A stretch of 38,525 nt of DNA, from assembly GCA_023265515.1 (NCBI GenBank), contig JAHFSZ010000018.1, positions 1-38,525 of the forward strand. The letters are read 5' to 3'. Source of the stretch: Verrucomicrobiota bacterium (lineage in GTDB: Bacteria; Verrucomicrobiota; Verrucomicrobiia; JABWAM01; JAHFSZ01). Positions within the stretch are counted from its first letter, which is position 1; every line of letters starts with the position of its first letter. A program made the position numbers and the translations under genes. The notes below the pieces were generated by a model that was not told the DNA's origin, did no database searches, and was given only the letters and a program-made list of their open reading frames with translations. This document shows, piece by piece, positions 17,648-26,714 of this stretch.

Positions 17648-19087
17648 ATGGAATTTCTTCTTTTACTCCTGGCTTGTCTGATTGGCGTTTGCAGCTTCCT
17701 CGCCTGGTCGCTCATCCGGGTAAGGAAGCGCATGGAGCTTGTCCAGGAGCACCGGCGCCAGCTCGTCAAGGAAAAGCAGATGGTGCTTGAATTCCTCCAT
17801 GACATCGGCGACGCGCTGGTGGCCGAGGCGACCCAGGGCGTGCTTCTCAGAAAAATGATCACCGCCACGGTGCGAATCATGGCGGCACGCTCCGGCGCGA
17901 TTTTTCTGGCCGACCCAAAGAAGGAATATCTGTCCGCAGTCGCGGTGGAGGGCCTCTTTCCGCCGCCCATCGCACCTCCCGACATGATGGAGGCCAAAAT
18001 GGCGAGCCGTTCGATCTACCTGGAGCAAGTCGTGTTCGCCCAGAAAGTCCCCATCGACACCAATTTTCTGGGCAGCGTCATCCGATTGGGCAAGTCCGTT
18101 TTGATCGCCGGCCGGCAAGAAGGCATGGGCCTGCCGGAATACGAGGAGGAGATCCTGCAAATCCACTCGATGATGCTGGTCCCACTGAAGTTCCGGGACG
18201 AAACGCTGGGCGTGCTCGCGGTCGTGAACAAAAAGGGAGAGCAGGAGTTCAGTGCCACGGAACTCTCCATGCTTGAATCTCTCAGCGAACAGGCGTCGTT
18301 CAGCATCTACAGCTCCCGCCTAAACAGCCTCGTGCGGGAAAAACAGCGGATTGACCGCGATCTGGAGATTGCCCACGACATTCAGCGCCTGCTCCTGCCC
18401 GACAGCTTTCCCAGCATCGCGAACGTGGATGTGTGCGCGATGAACCTCCCCGCCCAGGAGGTGGGCGGAGATTATTATGATTTCATTCAGGTCGACCCCG
18501 ACCACTGGGGGTTCGTCATTGCCGACGTGTCCGGCAAGGGGGTGGCCGGCGCACTGATCATGACGATGTGCCGGAGCGCCCTCCGGACCAAGGCGCCCGG
18601 CAACCGCTCACCCGCACAAGTCCTTCGCGAGGTGAACCACATCATATTTCAGGATATCAAGGATGACCTGTTCATCACGATCACCTACGGAATCCTCGAC
18701 GTGGCGACACGCGAATTTGTCTTCGCCCGCGCAGGACACGAGCCCGTGTTGGTCTGCCGCGCCGACAGCGGGCAAATCGAGGCGCTGTCGGGCAAGGGAA
18801 TGGCCATCGGCATTGACAGCGGGCCGGTTTTCGATAACCTGATCGCTGATGTGTCGTTGACGCTTCGCCCGCAGGACACGGTGGTTCTTTATACCGACGG
18901 AATCACCGAGGCCATCGACGACCAGGAACAGGAGTTCGGGCGGGACAATCTTTACGAAGCGATCCGGACATTTTCCAAGAGCCGTAACGCCAGCGAATGG
19001 ATCAACGGGCTGGAACAGCGGGTGAAGCGCTTTGTTGGCAATCACCCGCAAAATGATGACATAACATTGATGGTTGTGAAGGTTTAG
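17648..19087 (+). CDS. GAF-domain SpoIIE/RsbU-type PP2C phosphatase
   Basis: DLEIAHDIQRLLLPDSFPSIANVDVCAMNLPAQEVGGDYYDFIQVDPDHWGFVIADVSGKGVAGALIMTMCRSALR...LYTDGITEAIDDQEQEFG. Confidence 0.93.
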   Translation: MEFLLLLLACLIGVCSFLAWSLIRVRKRMELVQEHRRQLVKEKQMVLEFLHDIGDALVAEATQGVLLRKMITATVRIMAARSGAIFLADPKKEYLSAVAVEGLFPPPIAPPDMMEAKMASRSIYLEQVVFAQKVPIDTNFLGSVIRLGKSVLIAGRQEGMGLPEYEEEILQIHSMMLVPLKFRDETLGVLAVVNKKGEQEFSATELSMLESLSEQASFSIYSSRLNSLVREKQRIDRDLEIAHDIQRLLLPDSFPSIANVDVCAMNLPAQEVGGDYYDFIQVDPDHWGFVIADVSGKGVAGALIMTMCRSALRTKAPGNRSPAQVLREVNHIIFQDIKDDLFITITYGILDVATREFVFARAGHEPVLVCRADSGQIEALSGKGMAIGIDSGPVFDNLIADVSLTLRPQDTVVLYTDGITEAIDDQEQEFGRDNLYEAIRTFSKSRNASEWINGLEQRVKRFVGNHPQNDDITLMVVKV

Positions 19088-19093
19088 AACTGG

Positions 19094-19654
19094 ATGAAAA
19101 ACGAAGAGGATATGGACGAGGAATTGATCGAACAAAACGAGCCCCAGGATGAGGCCGGCGCCCAGGACCAGCCGTCGTCGCTCTCGGATTCCGAGCTCAA
19201 AGAGCTCCGCGAAAAGGCCGTCAAGGCGGATCAATATTATGACCAGCTTCTGCGCACGAAAGCCGACCTGGAAAACTTCCGCAAGCGGACGACCCGCGAG
19301 CGTGAGGAAATCATCCAGCGTGCCAATGAGCATCTTCTGAGGGAACTTTTCGTGGTGCTCGACCATTTCGACCTGGGCCTGCAGACGGCACGAGGGAGTG
19401 AAAGTAAGGAGGGTATTCTGGAGGGGTTGGAGCTCGTCCAAAAACAACTCGAAAGCTTCCTTCACAAGCTTGGAGTTGAACCGGTTGATGCGATTGGACA
19501 GGATTTTGATCCTGCCCTGCACGAGGCCGTCGCCCAGCAAGACGCGGATGTACCAGCCGGAAAGATTATCTCGCAGATCCGGAAAGGTTACCGGCTCAAA
19601 GGGCATCTCCTCCGCCCGGCCGCCGTCGTCGTTTCCAAAGGCCCGCCCGCCTGA
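19094..19654 (+). CDS. grpE: nucleotide exchange factor GrpE
   Basis: [48 protein letters not shown]...[48 protein letters not shown]. Confidence 0.95.
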   Translation: MKNEEDMDEELIEQNEPQDEAGAQDQPSSLSDSELKELREKAVKADQYYDQLLRTKADLENFRKRTTREREEIIQRANEHLLRELFVVLDHFDLGLQTARGSESKEGILEGLELVQKQLESFLHKLGVEPVDAIGQDFDPALHEAVAQQDADVPAGKIISQIRKGYRLKGHLLRPAAVVVSKGPPA

Positions 19655-19716
19655 GGGAGCCACGCTTCGTCGATGCTCAAAAAGGAACTTTTAGCATCAC
19701 AGATAAGGATCATTCC

Positions 19717-20856
19717 ATGGCTTCCACGGGCAAGAGAGACTGTTACGAGGTGCTGGGCATTTCCAGAAACGCGACCCCCGACGAGATCAAGAAGGCATAC
19801 CGCAAGCTCGCACTTCAGTACCACCCGGATAAAAACCGCGGCGAATCGGCTTCCGAAGAAAAGTTCAAGGAAGTCTCCGAGGCTTACGAGATCCTGCGCG
19901 ACCCGGAAAAGCGCGCTGCCTTCGACCGGTACGGGCACAATGCATTCGGGCCCGGATCCCGCGGCGGATGGGGTGGATTCCACAATCCTGAAGACATCTT
20001 CCGGGAAGTTTTCGGCGGCGGAATCGGCGGGATTTTCGAGGAATTTTTCGGCGGCGGTGGCCGCGGCGATCCGTCGGGCCCGGCGCCTGGCAGCGACCTC
20101 CGCTACAACCTGCAAATCACCTTCGAGGAAGCGTACTTCGGCGCCGAAAAGGAGATCACCTTTCACAAACTGGATGTGTGCCGCTCCTGCGCCGGCTCGG
20201 GAAGCGCCAAAGGATCGTCGACGAAGACCTGCCCGACCTGCCGGGGCGCCGGTCAGGTGACGGCGACGCGCGGTTTTTTCGCGATTCGTCAGACCTGTCC
20301 TGCCTGCCGTGGCAGCGGCACCTTCATCGAAAGGCCGTGTCTCGACTGCCGGGGCGAAGGCCGAGTCGAAACAAAGACGACAATCAAGGTCCGGATCCCG
20401 CCCGGGGTTGATGACGGGACACGGCTGCGCTCCTCCGGCGGCGGCGAGGGTGGAATGCGCGGTGGACCAGCCGGCGACCTCTACGTTGTCATCCACATCA
20501 AACCTCACGAGATATTCGCCCGCGAGGGCGATGATCTTTTCTGCGAGGTGCCGATCACTTTCACGATGGCCGCGCTGGGCGGCGAGATGGATACCCCAAC
20601 GCCAACCGGCAAGGAGAGGAAAAAAATACCCGCCGGCTCGCAGTCGGGAACTCTCTTCCGCCTTAAAGGCAAGGGGATGCCGCATGTCTCGGGACGCGGC
20701 AGCGGCGATTTGATCGTCAAAATCACGGTGGAAGTGCCCACCCGCATGAATTCGGAACAGAAGAAAAAGCTTCAAGAGTTTGCCGAGGTTTGTGACGAAA
20801 ATACCACGCCTTTGCGCAAATCCTTCCTTGAAAGAGCGAAGGAGTTTTTTAAGTGA
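19717..20856 (+). CDS. dnaJ: chaperone DnaJ
   Basis: [33 protein letters not shown] (J domain, HPD), G/F region and CxxCxGxG zinc-finger repeats. Confidence 0.97.
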   Translation: MASTGKRDCYEVLGISRNATPDEIKKAYRKLALQYHPDKNRGESASEEKFKEVSEAYEILRDPEKRAAFDRYGHNAFGPGSRGGWGGFHNPEDIFREVFGGGIGGIFEEFFGGGGRGDPSGPAPGSDLRYNLQITFEEAYFGAEKEITFHKLDVCRSCAGSGSAKGSSTKTCPTCRGAGQVTATRGFFAIRQTCPACRGSGTFIERPCLDCRGEGRVETKTTIKVRIPPGVDDGTRLRSSGGGEGGMRGGPAGDLYVVIHIKPHEIFAREGDDLFCEVPITFTMAALGGEMDTPTPTGKERKKIPAGSQSGTLFRLKGKGMPHVSGRGSGDLIVKITVEVPTRMNSEQKKKLQEFAEVCDENTTPLRKSFLERAKEFFK

Positions 20857-20862
20857 TGCTCC

Positions 20863-20955
20863 AGAACCCAGAACTCAGAACTCAGAACTCAGAATTTCAT
20901 TCTGTTGTCGCGAATGGTTTCTCTTCTGGATTCTGGGTTCTGGGTTCTGAATTCT
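20863..20955. repeat. paired inverted heptamer arrays (20863-20897 and 20928-20955)
   Basis: Left AGAACCC-AGAACTC-AGAACTC-AGAACTC-AGAATTT; right GGATTCT-GGGTTCT-GGGTTCT-GAATTCT; dnaJ-rsmE intergenic. Confidence 0.88.
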
Positions 20956-20962
20956 AGAAAAC

Positions 20963-21730
20963 ATGCAAACTCATCGATTTTACCTGCCCCGGCGGACGAT
21001 CGAATCCGCCGGGTTGGTCCTCACTGGCACCGAGGCTCATCATTGCCATGATGTGCTCCGCCTCGAGACGGACTCCCGGGTTGTGGTCTTTGACGGCGAA
21101 GGCCACGAGCACCTTTGTAAAATCCAACGGGCCTCTTCCAAACAGGTCTGCCTGGTTGAAATCCAAAAGCAGAACACACCCCCTCTCCCGTTTCGCGTCA
21201 CCCTTGCCCAGGCCATTCCCAAGGGTAAGACCATGGAGGTGATCGTGCAGAAGGCCACCGAGCTTGGGGTTCACCGGCTGATTCCCGTCCTGAGCGAGCG
21301 CACCGTCGTCAGGATCGATCAGACGGATTCGGCAAAAAAAGCGGAGCGCTGGCATGACATTGTGGTCGATGCGGCGAAGCAGTCCGGAAACAACTGGATG
21401 CCCTCGATCGAGGCAATACAGAACGTCCGCCAACTGGCGCAGGAGGTCCGCCATTTCGATCTGGCGCTCATCGGCTCACTTCAGCCTGATTCGAAATTTC
21501 TCAAGTCGTTCCTCGACGATTTTGCGAGCGAGAGCAAACGACTCCCCGCCTCCGTGCTTGTTTGCATCGGGCCGGAAGGCGATTACACGCCCGCCGAGCT
21601 CTCGCTCCTGCAGGGGGCGGGATGCAAACCGATCACGTTGGGGCAGATTGTCCTTCGCAGCGATACGGCGGCCATTTATGCTTTATCGATACTCGTCTAT
21701 GAGCTGCAAGCCAGGCAGAGGCAAGGGTGA
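20963..21730 (+). CDS. rsmE: 16S rRNA (uracil1498-N3)-methyltransferase RsmE
   Basis: KGKTMEVIVQKATELGVHRLIPVLSERTVVR...CIGPEGDYTPAELSLLQGAGCKPITLGQIVLRSDTAAIYALSIL. Confidence 0.94.
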   Translation: MQTHRFYLPRRTIESAGLVLTGTEAHHCHDVLRLETDSRVVVFDGEGHEHLCKIQRASSKQVCLVEIQKQNTPPLPFRVTLAQAIPKGKTMEVIVQKATELGVHRLIPVLSERTVVRIDQTDSAKKAERWHDIVVDAAKQSGNNWMPSIEAIQNVRQLAQEVRHFDLALIGSLQPDSKFLKSFLDDFASESKRLPASVLVCIGPEGDYTPAELSLLQGAGCKPITLGQIVLRSDTAAIYALSILVYELQARQRQG

Positions 21731-21746
21731 CTAGAACCTATCCCAA
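21731..21746 (+). repeat. terminal-inverted-repeat-like copy CTAGAACCTATCCCAA
   Basis: Exact reverse complement at 31233-31248; core AGAACCTATCCCAA also at 31191-31204. Confidence 0.85.
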
Positions 21747-23125
21747 TGGAAAAAGAATTAAAAGCTTTGTACGAATCAGTCGACAGGGATTTTTATCTCG
21801 ATCAAACCAAATCAAAGAATCCGCTCAGAAAATGGTTTCACCTCAATCGATATCGAATTGCCAATTCGCTGGTCAAAGCCAAATACAAAAAGGGTTACAA
21901 GATCCTGGATTTAGGTTGCGGAAGTTGCGATTGGAACCGCGAACACCTGGATGTATTCGGGGTCGATCTCAACAAAAACATGCTTGAGGCCGCAAAGAAC
22001 GAACACAGACTGACCGATTACAAGATTGCGGAAGCCCACGACACCGGTTTGCCCAGTGAGACATTCGACATTGCGACAGCCTTTGAGTTCCTTGAGCACA
22101 TGCCCAATTATGAGGAAGTTATTGACGAAGCCGAGCGCCTGCTCAAGCCCGGGGGATATTTTGTTGCGTCCGTTCCTTACGACGTAGTCTTCAGCCTTTG
22201 GCAGCCGCTCTTCCTTTTGCACGCCTTATTCCAGGGATATGTCCTTCAAAAACAGTATTACAAGAATCGATGCGGCCACGTGAACCATTTCTCCATCGAA
22301 GCAATAACCAACGCCTTTGTGAAGCACGGCTATTCGATCGAAATTGTTTTTGACATGCGCAAGTTCACCATTTTTTTGTATGCTAAGAAAGAGGGGCTTC
22401 ACCCTGCTGATCCATCCCCCTCCTATGATGATCTCACGATCATCATGCCGACCCTCAACGAAGAAAAAGGGTTGTCTAAAATTCTTCCCACCCTCATCTC
22501 ACGTTATAAGGATTGCAGCATTATCATTTCGGACGACAGTTCTAAAGATTCTACGAAGGAAGTGGCTTTAAGCCTTCAGTATGAGAAATTAACGTTCATT
22601 GATCGAGCCTCTCGCCCGATCCATGGCTTGACGGCCAGCGTGGTCGAAGCTGCCGAATCAGTCAAAACAAAGCACTTCATTGTGATGGATGCGGATGGCC
22701 AGCATCCTCCTGAAAAGATTGAAGAGATCGTAAACATCATGAGACTGGGCGCCAACATCGTGGTGGCTTCTCGCATTGCCGTGAAAAAGAAATGGGGTTC
22801 ATTGCGCAAAATGCTCAGTTATATGGGAACCTCCCTGGGCAAAACCTCCTTGTTGCTCAGAGGAAAGAGCTACCTGAGCTATGACATTCTTGGAGGTTTC
22901 TTTGGATGCAACTCCAATTTTTGGAATGGGTGCGTTCCCAATCAAGAAAAGAAAAAACATTTTCGATTGAGGGGTTACAAAGTGATGTTTGATCTCTTGA
23001 AATGCGCGCCTTCGGGATTAGAAATCGAAGAGGTGTTTTATCGTTTCGAAACTCCCAACGCAGGGACATCCAAGATCAATCTGAAAGTGTGCCTGGAATA
23101 CTTAAAATCCTGCCTTTTACCCTAG
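21746..23125 (+). CDS. SAM-dependent methyltransferase fused to GT2 (dolichol-phosphate-mannose-synthase-like) glycosyltransferase
   Basis: N-terminal ILDLGCGSCDWNREHLDVFGVDLNKNMLEAAKN...FEFLEHMPNYEEVIDEAERLLKPGGYFVASVPYD; C-terminal LTIIMPTLNEEKGLSKILPTLI...IIISDDSSKDSTKEVAL...FIVMDADGQHPPEKI. Confidence 0.85.
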   Translation: MEKELKALYESVDRDFYLDQTKSKNPLRKWFHLNRYRIANSLVKAKYKKGYKILDLGCGSCDWNREHLDVFGVDLNKNMLEAAKNEHRLTDYKIAEAHDTGLPSETFDIATAFEFLEHMPNYEEVIDEAERLLKPGGYFVASVPYDVVFSLWQPLFLLHALFQGYVLQKQYYKNRCGHVNHFSIEAITNAFVKHGYSIEIVFDMRKFTIFLYAKKEGLHPADPSPSYDDLTIIMPTLNEEKGLSKILPTLISRYKDCSIIISDDSSKDSTKEVALSLQYEKLTFIDRASRPIHGLTASVVEAAESVKTKHFIVMDADGQHPPEKIEEIVNIMRLGANIVVASRIAVKKKWGSLRKMLSYMGTSLGKTSLLLRGKSYLSYDILGGFFGCNSNFWNGCVPNQEKKKHFRLRGYKVMFDLLKCAPSGLEIEEVFYRFETPNAGTSKINLKVCLEYLKSCLLP

Positions 23126-23142
23126 CCTCGACACCCACCCGG

Positions 23143-26100
23143 CTATTGAGTGATTTTTTGAAAGTCGAGCGACGCCCGTAAATTCTCCAGCCTCGGGTCT
23201 GTGCGAGCGTAGCTTTTCAGATTCGGGTTGAGCTGAATCGCGCGCTTCAGCGACTTGACGCCTTCTTCGATCTGCTCGCTCCATGACTGGGCTACAGCCA
23301 GATTGTACCAGATCTGGTAGTTGTTCGGCTGCGTCCTGGTCTCGTTCTTGAGCAACGCCGACATTCGGCCGATCACTTTGGCATTATCATACATCTGAAC
23401 CACCTTCTGCAAGGCGCCCGACTCGGGCGACATCGTCTTCAGGTAACGGGAAACCACGCTGTCGAGTTCGTCGAATTTTTGCAAATTCGCCAGAACGGTG
23501 GTCAGCTGCAAAAAAATAAAGCTGTCAGACGGATTGGCTTGAAAACGGATCGTCAAGGGCAGCCGGTTGACAGCCATTTGCATGATGAGCTCGATGTTCC
23601 TCAACACGTCAATCAGCGCCTTGTTGTCGGGATCGCTATCAAGCAAAAATAGGGCGACGACGCGCGCCTCGTCATACCGTTCCTGTTTGATGTAGATATC
23701 GATCAACCGGGTGGCGGCCTCCGAGCTGCCCTCGAAAAGAGCGAGTGCCTGACGAAGGGCGATTTCCGCCTCCTTCTTCATCCCGCGGAACGCGTAGAGG
23801 CCACCGGTGGTGCTTCTGAGCTTTGCGAACGCACGGCGGGCAACGATATCGTCCAAAAATCTTGGATCGGAAAGCAGGCGGGTCATATATTGATTCCAGA
23901 ACGCCATATCCCTGCGAACGGCCTCGTCCGGAATCTTCGGGATCGGCTCTTTGTTCAACTTCATGATCAGGCCAAAAGGCTCGAGATACGGGTACATCCA
24001 GTTGAGCGGAAAACTCTCCTCCACGTAAAATGCATGATCCTTCTTGTTGTTTTCAAAAATGTCCCTGGCAATCGCGCCGTTGATCGCAAAAATGGCATTG
24101 ACTCCTTCCGCGCCAAGCCGCTGTGTTCCATTCTCTTCTTTGATGATCGTGACGCCCGAGTTGGGTTGATTGCGGAGTTCCTCGCAGACCTGGTTGAAAA
24201 GCTCGTTACAGCGGTCCAGGTCCGGAATCTTGAGGGGCTTCCTGGGATAGGTTTTGTCGCGTCCAAGCCACTTTTCAATGCGGTTGTAATTCGTTGGCCG
24301 GGTTTCGGCATAGTGGTCGCGGATGTAAGACATGTAGGTCGAATCGGCAAGCGCATTCTGGGTGATGATGTAAAGGTCGCGCCGGTCAAAATCGCGGCCT
24401 TTGGAATAGCGATGTTCCGGTTTGGCAAAACTCTCGACGAAAATCATGTAGGTTGGAACGAAACGGCCGGGATCGGTGCCGCCAAACAGCACCGCGTCCC
24501 GGTCCATGTTCTTGAGCATGTCATAACCAAACATCCATCCGAAGTCATGTCCCCGCTGGTCGCTTCCCCACGGCCGCCAGTCATTTCTCCAGCCGTTGTT
24601 GATGGCCAGCAACGTGGGCAGGAAAAAGACGGCGATGTACCTTGTGCTTCTCAGCATCTGGAAACGGAATGAACACCAGAGAAAGATGATAAATATGAAG
24701 ATGAAGAACAGAAGCGTGGGATAGACCAGGAACTCCGATTTGAACCCCGCCGCCAGCAGCATGAGTGTCGTTACAAAACCCAGGGCGATGATCCAGGACT
24801 GGATCGTCCGAATCTGATTGACCAGGGTGAAAAGCACCACGATACCGAGGCCAACCCATATGGAAAAAATCATGTGTGCCGTCGCGTAGAAGACCCGGTA
24901 GACAAAGAGCGTCTGCTCCTCAAACGAGGTGTTGGTGATATAAGTCAGAACCAGACTGAGAAACAGCCAGCCCACCAGCAGCACCGCGGCGTATTTCTTT
25001 TCGGTCTCCCCGCTGTCAAAGATTCCGATGAGCGCCAGCACTGCCAGGAGCGCAATCGGAAGCGTGTAGTTTGAAACAAGGTTGGTGTAATAAAATTCGA
25101 TCTGTTTGAAAAAGTCCTTTGTGTCACGCCCCTCCCTGATCGCATCGTACTGACCGCGTGTGACGCTGTGAACAAATCCCGAAACTGTTCCAGCATAGCT
25201 CCAGTTCATGGGAGGATTGGTCTTTGCTGACAGAGGCAGATAAAAATAGGCGCTGACACCAAGAATGCCTGCCAGGATCAGCAACAGCGCGCTTCGTCCG
25301 TTCCAAAGAACGTTGCCGCGTCCGCGCGCCATCAAGGCCAGGGGAAGCATAGCAGCCACGATGACGATCAAAACGATGATGGCCGCCATCCCGATGTCCT
25401 GGAGACCTGCCGCTCCCACGGGGATCAGACGCGTGACGGCCAGCAGAGGGAACTCCCACTGCCGGCTGATGCAAGTCGCGGCCGCAGCCCCGCCAAGCAG
25501 CGGAAGAAGCAACAAGGCCAGCAACAAGACCAGCTGGAGAGGCCCGAACATTTGGCGGCGGGGACGGATGAATTCGACGGCGATGAAGGCTCCAAGGGCG
25601 ATCGTAATCCCGATAGCATATTCATCCTGCTTGGCAATGCTGATGGCACTCGCCAATACCAGTGCATAGGGCGCAAGTATGCGCCACGAACCGAAAAAGG
25701 ACAGCAGCAGCTGGAACCAAACGCAAAAAATCAGCAGCAGCAGCGCCCAGTGAAAGTCAATCCGGTTGGTCAGCGTCGAGAAGCTCGAAACGTCGTTCAC
25801 ACATTCGGCCGCCAGAAAGCCGGCGGCGACCGGCAGGACAAGCGAAATCGCCAGAAAAACGATTCGGTCAGCGTCGAGTGATTCCCGGCAGCTGTAAATC
25901 AGCATCGCGGCGTAAACGACATAAAGAAAACCCGTCACCACGATCGCGAACTTTGTTCGCGTGCACCAGCACATCGTGCTTCCTGCCATCAACACATAAG
26001 GCAGCAGATCCCGCAGGATCCGCCAGTTCACGAAAGCCACAAAGAGCAAAAGGGCCGGTGCGAAAAGCAGGAGCGTCTGATGGTTGGTAAGGCCCAGCCC

Positions 26101-26661
26101 ATAAAATAACAAAGTCAGGAAGCCCCACAGCAACCTACCTGGATCGTAAAGCCAGCGAAGCATGAAGAGCAGGATCAGCGAGAAGACGAACGCATTGAGG
26201 CTGTAGACCTCGATGATCACCGACTGAGACCAGAGGCTTTCCAAAAATCCGAGCGAGAGGCCCCCCAACACACCGGCTGCAAAGAAAAGAAACCCGGGAT
26301 ATGCATCCCGCGGAAGGTTTTTGCGGATCGCCGGCGCGTTACTGAAACGTTCCGCCAGAAACGAGGTGATCAGTGCGATCACCCCGCAGGAAAGGGCTCC
26401 AAAGAAGCCTGAACAAAGATTCGCCCGCCAGGCGATGTTTCCGAAGGGCACCAGATGAATGAAAAGCCAGGTGACCATCGTCCAGAACGGATAGCCAGGA
26501 GGATGCGGCACTCCGAAACTCGCCGCCGCCGTTCCCAATTCGCCCGAGTCTTCCAGCGTGACGCTCGGAGCCACTGTGTAACAATAAACCAACTGAACGA
26601 TCGCGTAGACCACCCAGAATGCAAGCCAGTGCGAACGAGAAAAAAACTTCCCACGGTTCAT
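23143..26661 (-). CDS. DUF2723-type multispanning membrane protein with soluble C-terminal TPR-like region (putative GT-C-like)
   Basis: APSVTLEDSGELGTAAASFGVPHPPGYPFWTMVTWLF (DUF2723 signature), many TM segments, then a soluble TPR-like tail (WYNLAVAQSWSEQIEEGVKSLKRAIQLNPNLKSY). Confidence 0.85.
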   Translation of the reverse strand: MNRGKFFSRSHWLAFWVVYAIVQLVYCYTVAPSVTLEDSGELGTAAASFGVPHPPGYPFWTMVTWLFIHLVPFGNIAWRANLCSGFFGALSCGVIALITSFLAERFSNAPAIRKNLPRDAYPGFLFFAAGVLGGLSLGFLESLWSQSVIIEVYSLNAFVFSLILLFMLRWLYDPGRLLWGFLTLLFYGLGLTNHQTLLLFAPALLLFVAFVNWRILRDLLPYVLMAGSTMCWCTRTKFAIVVTGFLYVVYAAMLIYSCRESLDADRIVFLAISLVLPVAAGFLAAECVNDVSSFSTLTNRIDFHWALLLLIFCVWFQLLLSFFGSWRILAPYALVLASAISIAKQDEYAIGITIALGAFIAVEFIRPRRQMFGPLQLVLLLALLLLPLLGGAAAATCISRQWEFPLLAVTRLIPVGAAGLQDIGMAAIIVLIVIVAAMLPLALMARGRGNVLWNGRSALLLILAGILGVSAYFYLPLSAKTNPPMNWSYAGTVSGFVHSVTRGQYDAIREGRDTKDFFKQIEFYYTNLVSNYTLPIALLAVLALIGIFDSGETEKKYAAVLLVGWLFLSLVLTYITNTSFEEQTLFVYRVFYATAHMIFSIWVGLGIVVLFTLVNQIRTIQSWIIALGFVTTLMLLAAGFKSEFLVYPTLLFFIFIFIIFLWCSFRFQMLRSTRYIAVFFLPTLLAINNGWRNDWRPWGSDQRGHDFGWMFGYDMLKNMDRDAVLFGGTDPGRFVPTYMIFVESFAKPEHRYSKGRDFDRRDLYIITQNALADSTYMSYIRDHYAETRPTNYNRIEKWLGRDKTYPRKPLKIPDLDRCNELFNQVCEELRNQPNSGVTIIKEENGTQRLGAEGVNAIFAINGAIARDIFENNKKDHAFYVEESFPLNWMYPYLEPFGLIMKLNKEPIPKIPDEAVRRDMAFWNQYMTRLLSDPRFLDDIVARRAFAKLRSTTGGLYAFRGMKKEAEIALRQALALFEGSSEAATRLIDIYIKQERYDEARVVALFLLDSDPDNKALIDVLRNIELIMQMAVNRLPLTIRFQANPSDSFIFLQLTTVLANLQKFDELDSVVSRYLKTMSPESGALQKVVQMYDNAKVIGRMSALLKNETRTQPNNYQIWYNLAVAQSWSEQIEEGVKSLKRAIQLNPNLKSYARTDPRLENLRASLDFQKITQ

Positions 26662-26686
26662 GCCGCGCGGACTCTACCCACAAAAT

Positions 26687-26714
26687 GATAAATGTTAAAT
26701 GTTAAATGCTGGAT
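26687..26714. repeat. heptamer array: GATAAAT-GTTAAAT-GTTAAAT-GCTGGAT
   Basis: Four consecutive 7-mers overlapping the stop codon of the 26702-27448 gene. Confidence 0.75.

Noticed and set aside
18608-19663. 351-aa - strand ORF opposite the SpoIIE-type phosphatase and grpE
   Set aside because: Antisense spanning two well-supported genes; no domain recognised.
19588-20775. 395-aa - strand ORF opposite dnaJ
   Set aside because: Antisense to dnaJ, composition typical of a shadow ORF.
4163-26714. Interpreting the period-7 arrays as CRISPR
   Set aside because: Units are 7 bp with no spacers, far shorter than CRISPR repeats, and no cas genes are present.
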